From Clostridium sp. AN503 (GTDB taxonomy: Bacteria; Bacillota; Clostridia; Lachnospirales; Lachnospiraceae), in assembly GCF_040719375.1 (NCBI RefSeq), contig NZ_JBFDTP010000002.1, forward strand, positions 496,001 through 560,000: DNA of 64,000 bases, read 5' to 3'. The notes below the pieces were generated by a model that worked only from the letters and a program-made list of their open reading frames with translations, made no database searches and was not told the DNA's origin. How positions within the stretch are numbered: the stretch's first letter is position 1; each line of letters opens with the position of its first letter. Both the position numbers and the translations under genes were made by a program. Below are positions 8,199 to 16,181 of the stretch, one piece after another.

Positions 8199-9356
8199 AT
8201 GCAATTTCAATTTACCGCACCGAAGATCGTCTGCGCACCGGGCGCTTCCCGGAATATAGCCGGCCTGCTGCAGGCGGCAGGATGCAGCCGTATCCTCTGC
8301 ATCTATGATAAAGGGGTCAAGTCAGCCGGTATTGTGGCGCCGGTTATTGAGGCAATAAAGGAAAAAGGAATCGAGGTCTGGGAATTTGATGAAGTGATGC
8401 CGGATCCGCCTGTGGCGGTCGTTGAAAAGGCAGTTCAGGCGGCGCGCGGTTCCGGCGCAGATGGGATCGTGTCCATCGGAGGAGGAAGCACGCTGGACAC
8501 CGCAAAGCTGGCGGCGGCCCTGGCGGCCAATCCCGGTCCGGTCTCGGATTATTATGTCAGGGATTCCATTGTTAATCCGCCCCTGCCGCATTTTGCCATT
8601 CCGACCACATCAGGGACCGGGAGCGAAGTGACTCCCGCTGCGGTGGTGAGCGACCCGGAGCTGGGACGCAAAGTCACCCTGGTCGATTCTAAGCTCGTGC
8701 CGCTTTACGCCATTCTGGATCCATTGCTTACGCTTGGCCTGCCGGGGCATATTACGGCGGCAACCGGAATGGACGCCTTATCTCATGCGGTGGAGAGCAT
8801 GACCAGCATCCGCCACAATCCCATGACCGATGGGATCGCGCTCGCGGCGATCCGTCTGATCGCCAGATATCTGCCGGACTGCGTAAAGAACGGAGAGGAT
8901 GAATATGCACGGGCCCAGATGATGACCGCCTCTACTATGGCGGGCATGGCCTTTGGCAATACCTGCGCCCATGTGGGCCATGCGTTTGCCCATGCTATGG
9001 GGGCAAAATGGCATATTCCTCATGGAACGGCCTGTGCGCTGGCCCTTCCCTTTGCGGTCCAAAACTGTAAGGAGATCGCCTGTGGGCAGATCGCTGATAT
9101 CAGCAGGGCAGTGGGGCTGGAAGGCGGAGGCAGTTCCCCGCAGGAACAGGCAGACAAACTGGCAGGCTGGATTATGGGATTCTCATCCTCCATCGGTATT
9201 CCCAGTTTGAAGAAGTTGGGAATCAACCCTGAAGATCTCGAGGATATCACTCGGATGACGCTGGAAGAAAAACCGCTGATCCTGCTCTCCGGCGTTTTAG
9301 TCACCCCGGAAGACTGCCGGGCTTACTATCAGACTCTTTTTATGCAGGAGGGCTGA
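8199..9356 (+). CDS. Iron-containing (group III) alcohol dehydrogenase
   Basis: 385 residues from the ATG at 8199, chosen because AAAGGAAG sits just upstream. An ATG at 8181 has no ribosome binding site. The NAD(P) site shows GGGSTLDTAKLAA and TTSGTGSEVTP. The metal ligands fall in DALSHAVES and in the region from HVGHAFAHAMG to HIPHG. It presumably reduces the aldehyde or ketone released by the glycyl-radical enzyme 26 bases upstream, regenerating NAD+ in fermentation. Last gene of the sigma-54 operon, followed by a terminator. Confidence 0.92.
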   Translation: MQFQFTAPKIVCAPGASRNIAGLLQAAGCSRILCIYDKGVKSAGIVAPVIEAIKEKGIEVWEFDEVMPDPPVAVVEKAVQAARGSGADGIVSIGGGSTLDTAKLAAALAANPGPVSDYYVRDSIVNPPLPHFAIPTTSGTGSEVTPAAVVSDPELGRKVTLVDSKLVPLYAILDPLLTLGLPGHITAATGMDALSHAVESMTSIRHNPMTDGIALAAIRLIARYLPDCVKNGEDEYARAQMMTASTMAGMAFGNTCAHVGHAFAHAMGAKWHIPHGTACALALPFAVQNCKEIACGQIADISRAVGLEGGGSSPQEQADKLAGWIMGFSSSIGIPSLKKLGINPEDLEDITRMTLEEKPLILLSGVLVTPEDCRAYYQTLFMQEG

Positions 9357-9415
9357 CCGGCGGCCCGATCCTGTTTGGCGGGGCCATGATCCATAGACTT
9401 ATGCATAGACTTATG

Positions 9416-9451
9416 ACAGGCAGATGCTTTTACGCACCTGCCTGTTTTTTT
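9416..9451 (+). terminator. Terminator of the glycyl-radical operon
   Basis: ACAGGCAG (9416-9423) pairs with CTGCCTGT (9438-9445) and is followed by a run of seven Ts. A 12-bp direct repeat (CATAGACTTATG) stands just before it. Confidence 0.85.
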
Positions 9452-9708
9452 GTGCTGCCATACAGGATCACCAGGACGGATGCTTATATTTGAATCCGGA
9501 AAATCATAATTTGGGGACAATTGGGAATGCTAGGAGCAGAAGGAAGCTGACATTTTGACCAAAAACAGGTGCGCTTTCTTAGATGATATGCTGAAAATGA
9601 GCATGAAACGGAATTTTATGGAAAATGATATTGACGAAATGATGGAATCATATTATGATATAGCCATAACATGAAATTAAATTTCACAACAACAAGGAGA
9701 GATGAAGT
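9452..9708 (+). promoter_or_regulatory. Intergenic region with promoter for the fructose operon
   Basis: No gene is supported here. A good vegetative promoter, TTGACG (9631-9636), 17 bases, TATGAT (9654-9659), lies about 45 bases before fruK. The region upstream has short inverted stretches but no operator I can name. No DeoR/FruR-type regulator gene is adjacent, unlike many fru operons. Confidence 0.65.
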
Positions 9709-10611
9709 ATGATTTACACAGTAACATTTAATCCGGCGTTGGATTATGTAGTGAGAGTAGATCAATTCACTCTGGGAGCGGTGAACCGGACGGTGCAGGA
9801 ACATATCTTCTATGGGGGCAAAGGCATCAACGTATCGGCAGTTCTCGCGAATCTTGGATTTGCAAACACGGCGCTCGGGTTTGTGGCAGGATTCACCGGG
9901 GAAGAGATTGAGCGGGGGGCAAAGACCCTGGGATTCGACAGTGATTTCATTCACGTGAAAAAGGGCATGTCCCGGATCAATGTGAAGCTGAAGGCGGAGG
10001 ATGAGACGGAGATCAACGGCATCGGGCCGGAGATCCTGGCGGAGGATGTACAGGAGCTGTTTGGAAAGCTGGACCGGCTGGAGCAGGGGGATGTGCTGGT
10101 GCTGTCGGGAAGTATCCCCTCCTCTATAAGCGATACCATTTATGAGGAGATCATGGAACGGCTGGACGGCAGAGGGATCCGCATCGTGGTGGACGCCACA
10201 AAGGAGCTGCTTTTAAATGTGCTCCAGTACCATCCGTTTCTGATCAAGCCCAACAACCATGAGTTGGGGGAAATGTTTGGTACCGTGTTAAAGACGGAGG
10301 AGGAGATCGTGCATTATGCGAAGGTCCTCCAGGAGCGGGGAGCGGTCAACGTACTGATCTCCATGGCGGGAGACGGGGCGATCCTGATCGCTGAAAACGG
10401 TGAGATCTATAAGAGAAAACCGCCGAAGGGCGTTGTGAAGAATTCTGTGGGAGCCGGTGATTCCATGGTTGCGGGATTTGTCGCAGGATATTTAAAGTCC
10501 GGGGACTATGAGGAAGCCCTGAAGCTGGGAACAGCGGCAGGAAGCGCCAGCGCTTTTTCCGACGGGCTGGCATCGGGCGAAGCGATCACGGCATTGTATG
10601 AAAAAATCTGA
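9709..10611 (+). CDS. fruK: 1-phosphofructokinase
   Basis: 300 residues of the PfkB family. MIYTVTFNPALDYVV is the typical start, GGKGINVS (about 42-49) is the substrate-binding motif, and GAGDSMVAGF near residue 249 holds the catalytic aspartate and anion hole. It phosphorylates fructose-1-phosphate made by the PTS protein encoded 12 bases downstream to fructose-1,6-bisphosphate. AAGGAGAG precedes the ATG. Tagatose-6-phosphate kinase is the main alternative, but the fructose PTS partner makes 1-phosphofructokinase much more likely. Confidence 0.93.
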   Translation: MIYTVTFNPALDYVVRVDQFTLGAVNRTVQEHIFYGGKGINVSAVLANLGFANTALGFVAGFTGEEIERGAKTLGFDSDFIHVKKGMSRINVKLKAEDETEINGIGPEILAEDVQELFGKLDRLEQGDVLVLSGSIPSSISDTIYEEIMERLDGRGIRIVVDATKELLLNVLQYHPFLIKPNNHELGEMFGTVLKTEEEIVHYAKVLQERGAVNVLISMAGDGAILIAENGEIYKRKPPKGVVKNSVGAGDSMVAGFVAGYLKSGDYEEALKLGTAAGSASAFSDGLASGEAITALYEKI

Positions 10612-10623
10612 TGGAGGGCTGAG

Positions 10624-12708
10624 ATGAAGATAACAGAGCTTTTGAAAAAGGAAAGTATTGAGCTTGGCGTGAAGGCGGCGGATAAGGAAGCCGCCATAGA
10701 CCGTCTGGTGTCCCTGATGGAAAAGGGCGGCAGGCTGAATGACCGGGCAGGCTATAAGGAGGGAATCCTGGCAAGGGAGAGCCTTGGCAGTACGGCGGTC
10801 GGGGACGGCATCGCCATACCCCATGCAAAGGTAGCGGCTGTGAAGGAGCCGGGGCTTGCGGCCATCACCGTGCCGGACGGCGTGGATTATGAGGCTTTTG
10901 ACGGTTCTGCGGCAAACTTGATCTTCATGATCGCTGCGCCGGACGGGGAGGCGGACACCCATTTGGAGGCCCTTGCAAAGCTGTCCACCCTGCTGATGAA
11001 TCCGGGATTTAAGGATGCGCTGGTCGCTGCGAAGTCAAAAGAGGAATTTATGAAGATCATCGACGACGCGGAGCGGGCACGTTACGAGAAGAAGGAAGCT
11101 GCGGATGGCGCGGGCAGCAATGCAGCAGATGCAGCAGGCGCAGGCAGCAGCGCGGCGGGAGCAGGCAGCACTACAGCGAGCGCAGGCGGCAGTGCGGCAG
11201 GTGCAGGCGGCAGTGCGGCAGGAGCAGGCGGCAGCGCAGCAACAGCAGCAGGCGGTGCATCGGGTTACCGGGTGCTGGCAGTGACAGCCTGTCCCACAGG
11301 GATTGCACATACCTTCATGGCCGCGGAGAATCTGGAGAATACAGGGAAGAAGCTGAACGTTCCTTTAAAGGCAGAGACCAACGGTTCCGCCGGAGCGGAC
11401 AATGTATTGACGGCAGCGGAGATCGAAGCTGCGGAGTGCATTATCATTGCGGCGGATAAGAATGTGGAGATGGCCCGGTTTAACGGCAAGCCGGTCATCC
11501 AGGTTCCGGTCTCCGAGGGGATCCACCACGCGGAGGATCTGATCAAACGCGCTGTGAGCGGTGAAGTCCCGGTCTATCATCATGCAGGTTCCGGCGATGG
11601 GGCGGGAAGCAGCTCAAGGAGCGGTGCCGCAGGTGGCAGCGGTGCGGGCGCTTCCGATGGGATTGGAAGGACCATTTACAAACATCTGATGAACGGTGTT
11701 TCCCATATGCTGCCGTTTGTGATCGGCGGCGGTATCCTGATCGCGCTGGCATTTTTATTTGATAATTATGAGATCGATCCGTCCAACTTTGGTAAGAACA
11801 CGCCGCTGGCAGCGTATTTAAAGACCATCGGTGAGCAGGCGTTCGGAATGATGCTCCCGGTATTGGCCGGATATATTGCCATGAGCATTGCGGACCGTCC
11901 CGGTCTGGCGGCTGGTTTCGTAGGCGGCCTGATCGCGAAGATGGGCGCGACCTTTGCAAACCCGGCGGGCGGCGATGTGAACGCCGGATTCCTGGGGGCT
12001 CTGTTTGCAGGCTTTGTAGGCGGTTATATTATCCTGGGCTTGAAGCGGTTGTTCAGCAAGCTGCCCAAATCCTTGGAAGGCATCAAGCCGGTGCTTCTAT
12101 ATCCGGTGATCGGTATCTTCCTGACAGCTGTGGTAACGACCTTTATCAATCCTTATATGGGTATGATCAACGACGGTCTGACCGGTCTGTTAAACAGCAT
12201 GGGCGGCACCAGCCGCGTAGTGCTTGGCATGGTAGTGGCAGGAATGATGTCCGTGGATATGGGCGGCCCGGTGAACAAGGCGGCTTATGTGTTTGGTACG
12301 GCGCAGCTTGCAGAGGGCAACTTCGAGGTGATGGCTGCCGTTATGGCGGGCGGCATGGTCCCGCCGCTGGCGATCGCGCTGTGCTCCACCTTCTTTAAAA
12401 AGAAATTCACGGAGAAAGAGCGCCAGTCCGGCCTTGTAAACTATATCATGGGATTTTCCTTTATCTCCGAAGGAGCAATCCCCTTTGCAGCTCAGGACCC
12501 GCTGCGTGTGATCCCTTCCTGCGTTGTCGGTTCCGCTCTGGCGGGCGGCCTGTCCATGTTCCTGGGCTGCACCCTGCGGGCGCCTCACGGCGGTATCTTC
12601 GTGCTGCCGACGATTGGAAATCCGCTTGGATATCTGGCTGCTGTCTTGATTGGTTCGGCAGTTGGTTGTATAATATTAGCAGCACTTAAGAAAAACGTGG
12701 AAGAATAG
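10624..12708 (+). CDS. fruA: Fructose-specific PTS enzyme IIABC fusion
   Basis: 694 residues in the order IIA-IIB-IIC. IIA (1-150) carries the phosphorylated histidine in GIAIPHAKV. IIB (about 217-315) carries the phosphocysteine in TACPTGIAHTFMAAE, and IIC (about 345-690) is a multi-spanning channel. The IIA-IIB linker (about 160-215) is built almost only of Ala, Gly, Ser and Thr with near-repeats of GAGGSAA, and a second Gly/Ser linker precedes IIC. The protein imports fructose as fructose-1-phosphate using PEP. It lies in an operon with fruK upstream and a HAD phosphatase 9 bases downstream. Confidence 0.93.
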   Translation: MKITELLKKESIELGVKAADKEAAIDRLVSLMEKGGRLNDRAGYKEGILARESLGSTAVGDGIAIPHAKVAAVKEPGLAAITVPDGVDYEAFDGSAANLIFMIAAPDGEADTHLEALAKLSTLLMNPGFKDALVAAKSKEEFMKIIDDAERARYEKKEAADGAGSNAADAAGAGSSAAGAGSTTASAGGSAAGAGGSAAGAGGSAATAAGGASGYRVLAVTACPTGIAHTFMAAENLENTGKKLNVPLKAETNGSAGADNVLTAAEIEAAECIIIAADKNVEMARFNGKPVIQVPVSEGIHHAEDLIKRAVSGEVPVYHHAGSGDGAGSSSRSGAAGGSGAGASDGIGRTIYKHLMNGVSHMLPFVIGGGILIALAFLFDNYEIDPSNFGKNTPLAAYLKTIGEQAFGMMLPVLAGYIAMSIADRPGLAAGFVGGLIAKMGATFANPAGGDVNAGFLGALFAGFVGGYIILGLKRLFSKLPKSLEGIKPVLLYPVIGIFLTAVVTTFINPYMGMINDGLTGLLNSMGGTSRVVLGMVVAGMMSVDMGGPVNKAAYVFGTAQLAEGNFEVMAAVMAGGMVPPLAIALCSTFFKKKFTEKERQSGLVNYIMGFSFISEGAIPFAAQDPLRVIPSCVVGSALAGGLSMFLGCTLRAPHGGIFVLPTIGNPLGYLAAVLIGSAVGCIILAALKKNVEE
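11104..11265 (+). repeat. Short tandem repeats encoding the Ala/Gly/Ser linker of the fructose PTS protein
   Basis: GCAGGCGGCAGTGCGGCAGG and close variants recur about every 21 bases. The copies near 11182-11235 are almost identical. They keep the reading frame and lie between the IIA and IIB domains, so length change by slippage would change only linker length. Confidence 0.75.
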
Positions 12709-12717
12709 GAGATTATT

Positions 12718-13371
12718 ATGATACGATGCTGCATATTTGATCTGGACGGGACCCTTTTAAATACGCTGGAGGCCCTGAACTACACTGTGAACCTGGTCAT
12801 GGAACATTTCGGCTACGGCCCGGTGGACGAGGCCCATATGAAAAAGTTTGTGGGAGACGGTTACAAGATGCTCCTGGAACGGGCGCTGAAGTTCAGCGGC
12901 GACGAGGATCTGGTACATTTCGAGGAGAGCCAGGGCGTGTACATGGAGCAGTTCGCAAAGCATTCCATGCACAACGTAAGGCCCTATGACGGGATTCCGG
13001 AGCTTTTAAAAGGGTTAAAGGATCGCGGGATCAAAATTGCAGTATTGTCCAACAAGCCTCATAAGCAGACGGTAGAGAATATTGATACAGTTTTTGGCAA
13101 AGGTTATTTTGATTTTGTGGCCGGGGAGCGGCCGGATATCCCGAGAAAACCGGACCCGGCGGGCGTGCATCAGATCCTTGAGGAGTTTGGAGCCAAGCCG
13201 GAGGAATGCCTGTACTTCGGAGACACCAACACCGACATGAAGACCGGTCTTGGCGCAGGCGTGACCACGGTCGGCGTGACCTGGGGCTTCCGGGACCGGG
13301 AGGAACTGGAGAGCTATCATCCGCAGTATGTGATCGATGAGGCGAGGGAAGTATTTGAAAAGATAATCTAA
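12718..13371 (+). CDS. HAD family phosphatase (Gph-like)
   Basis: 217 residues, HAD subfamily IA. Motif I is DLDGTLLNT with the nucleophile aspartate, motif II is LSNKPH, and motif IV is FGDTNTDMKTG, with the helical cap between. It probably removes phosphate from a small sugar phosphate or phosphoglycolate. Placement 9 bases after fruA suggests it trims sugar phosphates made by the fructose pathway, but the substrate is inferred only. A terminator follows. Confidence 0.85.
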   Translation: MIRCCIFDLDGTLLNTLEALNYTVNLVMEHFGYGPVDEAHMKKFVGDGYKMLLERALKFSGDEDLVHFEESQGVYMEQFAKHSMHNVRPYDGIPELLKGLKDRGIKIAVLSNKPHKQTVENIDTVFGKGYFDFVAGERPDIPRKPDPAGVHQILEEFGAKPEECLYFGDTNTDMKTGLGAGVTTVGVTWGFRDREELESYHPQYVIDEAREVFEKII

Positions 13372-13387
13372 ATTGATTTTATGTATT

Positions 13388-13750
13388 TCAAGAAAAAAGA
13401 GGGGAGTCGGACAGACATTTAAAGAATGTTTGTCCGGCTCTGCTTTTTGGGTCAGTCATAGAGAATAGAAGGAAAAAAGCGTTGTTTTGCGCTGCATGAT
13501 AGATGTACGAAAAGATTAAATAACTTTGATATGGTTTGATGCAGATATCCAGATTATTTATGGTATAACCGGTCTTTTCGTAGGCAGTAGGAAAATACTC
13601 CAGTGACTTTAACGCTTTTTTGATTTTGTTTGAAAAATTGTCTACATAGACATGATACTTAAAAGTAGTCAGAATGTAGTGATGGTTTTCATTAATGTCC
13701 AGAAGGGCATTTTTAGATATGAGAACCATGTATTTTTTTGGATTGTTCAT
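13388..13750 (-). CDS. RelE/ParE-like toxin of a decayed type II toxin-antitoxin locus
   Basis: 120 residues, AT-rich and unlike the neighbouring genes in base use. Features of the RelE/ParE plasmid-stabilisation family are an N-terminal helix (ISKNALLDINENHHYIL), then KIKKALKSLEYFPTAYEKTG, then YQSYLIFSYIYHAAQNN, then a strand. The last residues are read through the fru operon terminator, so the C-terminus may not be original. The partner antitoxin frame lies 6 bases upstream and carries stop codons. Toxin activity without antitoxin would be harmful, so the toxin may be inactive or unexpressed. Confidence 0.6.
   Translation of the reverse strand: MNNPKKYMVLISKNALLDINENHHYILTTFKYHVYVDNFSNKIKKALKSLEYFPTAYEKTGYTINNLDICIKPYQSYLIFSYIYHAAQNNAFFLLFSMTDPKSRAGQTFFKCLSDSPLFS
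13402..13448 (+). terminator. Terminator of the fructose operon
   Basis: GAGTCGGACAGACATT pairs with AATGTTTGTCCGGCTC with a small loop, followed by TGCTTTTT. On the other strand it overlaps the 3' end of the RelE/ParE-like toxin gene, so that gene seems to run into pre-existing terminator sequence. Confidence 0.8.
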
Positions 13751-13755
13751 AAATA

Positions 13756-13950
13756 TTATATATTGTCAATCTCCTTCCATGCTTCTTCGATGGTATAAAC
13801 CTCGCCACGTTGTATACTTCTGAAGCCTTTTTCCAGCTCTTCACACAAAGAAAGGGCTTCGTCACGTTCCCAGCCTTTTTATTGATTTGAAAGACGGAAA
13901 TCTTCTTATAAGCCCTCATAAGTGTTTAAGGCACCATGAGAAAATGGCAT
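13756..13950 (-). pseudogene. Degenerate antitoxin reading frame
   Basis: The 65-codon frame from ATG at 13950 to the stop at 13756 has in-frame stops at codons 15 and 24. Its last 40 codons read like an intact antitoxin C-terminus (CEELEKGFRSIQRGEVYTIEEAW). It ends 6 bases before the toxin ATG, the usual antitoxin-toxin layout. The same frame stays open from 14112 to 13978 before another stop, giving coding-like residues (QVLGAQMVPGLTKPPGTEIQ), so a longer broken gene is possible. Confidence 0.6.
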
Positions 13951-14406
13951 AAAATCAAGGTTTTCCGCATATCGTCATGTATCTTGCTGTATCTCCGTAC
14001 CAGGTGGTTTTGTAAGACCGGGCACCATTTGGGCACCTAGAACCTGTGTAGGATATTGTTTGAAAATCTCTTCCTTTCCATTCCGTTCCCATTTTTCAGA
14101 ATGATTTTTAGATTAGCAAGCATAGGAAGAGGGTACCCTTTTCCTAAATTCTTTTTGCTGGGAAGTATCCCAAACCCTGCTTGTGTTTTCGCAAATGGTT
14201 ATCCACTGTGAGACTTATCAAGAGAAGAGGAAAAGCAGAGGGGAATGTGGTGCGATAGAAGCCATAAAGCAATGCTCATGTGCGGTAAAGTAACACACAA
14301 GAATTTTATAGACAGCAACCCCTAGTCCCTAATTTGAGAGACCAGCTATAAAAAGTTGTATCCATATGGTAAAATAAAAACAAAAACATCAAGGTGGTAA
14401 ACGCTT
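13951..14406. other. AT-rich intergenic region with degenerate coding remnants
   Basis: About 450 bases without an intact gene. The minus strand has a 45-codon open segment (14112-13978) in the same frame as the antitoxin remnant. The rest (14120-14400) shows no open frame, transposase or tRNA that I can support. A possible -10 (TAAAAT) and an AAGGTGG ribosome binding site lie just before the XRE gene at 14407. Confidence 0.55.
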
Positions 14407-15012
14407 ATGGAAATTCATGAAAAGCTGCAAGAACTTAGGAAACAAAAAAAATTAACACAAGAAGAACTTTCTGAAATACTGTTTGTTTCACGAACAGCCA
14501 TTTCAAAATGGGAATCAGGGCGTGGTTATCCAAGTATTGACTCCTTAAAAGCAATTGCAGAATTTTTCGGGGTAACAATAGATGAACTGTTATCCAATAG
14601 AGAACTGATTTGTATTGCAGAAAAAGATAGTCACGAAAAAACACAGCATATGCGTGATTTAGTATTTGGCTTGATTGATTGCTCTGTTGGAATGTTGTTT
14701 TTTATCCCTCTTTATGGACAGCAAGGGGGCGAGATAATTCGTCAAGTATCTTTGCTATCGTTACAGGAAACATCATTGTTCATAAAAGCCACATATTTTG
14801 CAATCATTTTATTAACAGTTGCTTGTGGCATTGCTACATTAGCTTTGCAAAATTATTCCAGCATTATTTGGATAAAAACAAAGACTGTCTTATCTATGAT
14901 ATTGACTACCATTAGCGTTGTTATCTTTATTGCAAGCCTTCAACCTTATGTAGCCTTTTTTACATTTGTTTTGTTGATTATCAAGGGAGCTTTGCTGCTA
15001 AAACGCCCATGA
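14407..15012 (+). CDS. Membrane-bound XRE-family regulator (BcrR-like layout)
   Basis: 201 residues. An N-terminal Cro/CI helix-turn-helix (about 5-60, with LTQEELSEILFVSRTAISKW) is joined to about four hydrophobic segments (about 84-104, 124-146, 150-172, 176-197). This is the architecture and length of BcrR, the membrane one-component bacitracin sensor of Enterococcus, and of related clostridial proteins. The next gene encodes a PAP2 phosphatase, the class that includes undecaprenyl-pyrophosphate phosphatases, which supports a role in cell-envelope antibiotic response. AT-rich with low-GC codon use, so probably acquired. Homology to BcrR itself is not proven. Confidence 0.75.
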   Translation: MEIHEKLQELRKQKKLTQEELSEILFVSRTAISKWESGRGYPSIDSLKAIAEFFGVTIDELLSNRELICIAEKDSHEKTQHMRDLVFGLIDCSVGMLFFIPLYGQQGGEIIRQVSLLSLQETSLFIKATYFAIILLTVACGIATLALQNYSSIIWIKTKTVLSMILTTISVVIFIASLQPYVAFFTFVLLIIKGALLLKRP

Positions 15013-15121
15013 CACCAACCGTACCAATGATGTGACGATCAAATTATTACGTTTTTTTCACTCCAAAGTTAAAGTGTGATTAGGCAAGAGCCAAATACAT
15101 TAATAACAAAGGAGCAAAGAA

Positions 15122-15793
15122 ATGAAAGAAGAAAAGAAAAAAATTCAGAACAATTTTATTGTAGCTGCCGGACTGTTGGTTTTGTTCATTCTCTACACAG
15201 TGGCGATTATGTTTGTTGATGTGCAACCAATCGGCCCACAGGGTTCATCTGTCGGTTTTGCGGAAGTCAATCAATATTTTCATACGCTGTTTGGTGTGAA
15301 TATGCTGCTATATAGTATAACGGACTGGTTGAGCATTGCTGTACTGTTTATCATGTTCGGATTTGCAATGTTAGGTCTTGTGCAACTTATAAAAAGAAAA
15401 AGTCTGTTTCGTGTAGATAGCAGTATTTTGGTATTAGGCGGTTTTTATGTGCTTGTATTTTTGGCATATCTCTTTTTTGAGTTTTTTGTTGTAAATTACA
15501 GGCCTGTTTTGATTGAAGGTGTTTTGGAATCCTCTTATCCGTCCTCTACAACAATGCTTATGATGTGCATTATGCCTACGGCTATTATGCAATTTCATTA
15601 CTTGATTTCAAGCAAAAAATTAAGGAATATAGTAAATGCTTTTTGCGGTATCTATGCAAGTTTTATGGTCATTGGGCGGGTTTTATCTGGTGTGCATTGG
15701 TTTACTGATATTGTAGGTGGAATATTGCTTAGTGCAACACTTGTTATGTTGTACTATTCCACAAATCAGTTAGTAAATAGTAAAGCCAGCTGA
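15122..15793 (+). CDS. PAP2-family membrane phosphatase
   Basis: 223 residues with about six membrane spans. The three phosphatase motifs are partly visible: SYPSSTT stands for the PSGH motif, and GRVLSGVHWFTDIVGG carries the R-x5-H-x3-D motif. The first K-x6-RP motif is weak (NYRPVL). Such proteins remove phosphate from lipid pyrophosphates such as undecaprenyl pyrophosphate (BcrC type) or from phosphatidic acid. It follows a membrane-bound XRE regulator by 109 bases in the same AT-rich segment. AAAGGAG precedes the ATG. Confidence 0.8.
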   Translation: MKEEKKKIQNNFIVAAGLLVLFILYTVAIMFVDVQPIGPQGSSVGFAEVNQYFHTLFGVNMLLYSITDWLSIAVLFIMFGFAMLGLVQLIKRKSLFRVDSSILVLGGFYVLVFLAYLFFEFFVVNYRPVLIEGVLESSYPSSTTMLMMCIMPTAIMQFHYLISSKKLRNIVNAFCGIYASFMVIGRVLSGVHWFTDIVGGILLSATLVMLYYSTNQLVNSKAS

Positions 15794-16071
15794 GCAGGTC
15801 AACGGTCAAAATGAACGGGCTGCGCTCGCAGTTGACAGCCCCACCTGTCCTTACTGGTAGGCAATCAAGGGGCGACAGCAAGGACTGCTGCCGCCCTCTA
15901 TATATCATAGAAAAACGTTACGCAGTAGAAGTTGATTAAGTTGCTATCTGCAAGGTTTTGCAGACACAGAACAGGGGGATAAGGGTTTTATACTCATCCC
16001 CCTCGCCAGTTACTTTTTGCCTGCCCCCAATGTTTTTTTATGCATTTCCTGCTTTTTTCTAAACTTTCCAC
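15794..16071. other. Gene-free remnant, probably from an integrated element
   Basis: No gene is supported. The stretch 15800-15900 (GGGCTGCGCTCGCAGTTGAC, then a GGGGCGACAGCAAGG block) is unlike the flanks and recalls junk sequence left beside clostridial conjugative elements, though I cannot confirm this without a search. A hairpin at 15973-16003 (AGGGGGAT with ATCCCCCT) ends the segment. Confidence 0.4.
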
Positions 16072-16162
16072 TTGATTAATTCCGAAAAACGTTTATAATG
16101 TATATTTGTCAACAGAGTTTTTTATATTTATGCATAATATTCATTTTTAATGAATAAATGCA
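16072..16162 (+). promoter_or_regulatory. Promoter and dyad operator upstream of the amino-acid ABC transporter
   Basis: TTGATT (16072-16077), 16 bases, TATAAT (16094-16099) forms a promoter. Downstream, 16131-16162 is a 32-bp imperfect palindrome: TGCATAATATTCATT, three Ts, then AATGAATAAATGCA. Its ATTCA/TGAAT halves recall ArgR-type boxes, but the half-sites are not in the usual order. It ends 19 bases before the start codon, so bound repressor would block transcription. Confidence 0.55.
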
Positions 16163-16181
16163 GTATGAGGAGGATTCAATT

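Noticed and set aside
11035..11310. Cysteine-rich 91-residue frame on the minus strand
   Set aside because: It is the antisense shadow of the GC-rich Ala/Gly/Ser linker repeats of the fructose PTS gene and has no ribosome binding site or partner.
15794..16071. Small RNA or riboswitch
   Set aside because: Only one clear hairpin is visible and no known riboswitch core can be recognised.
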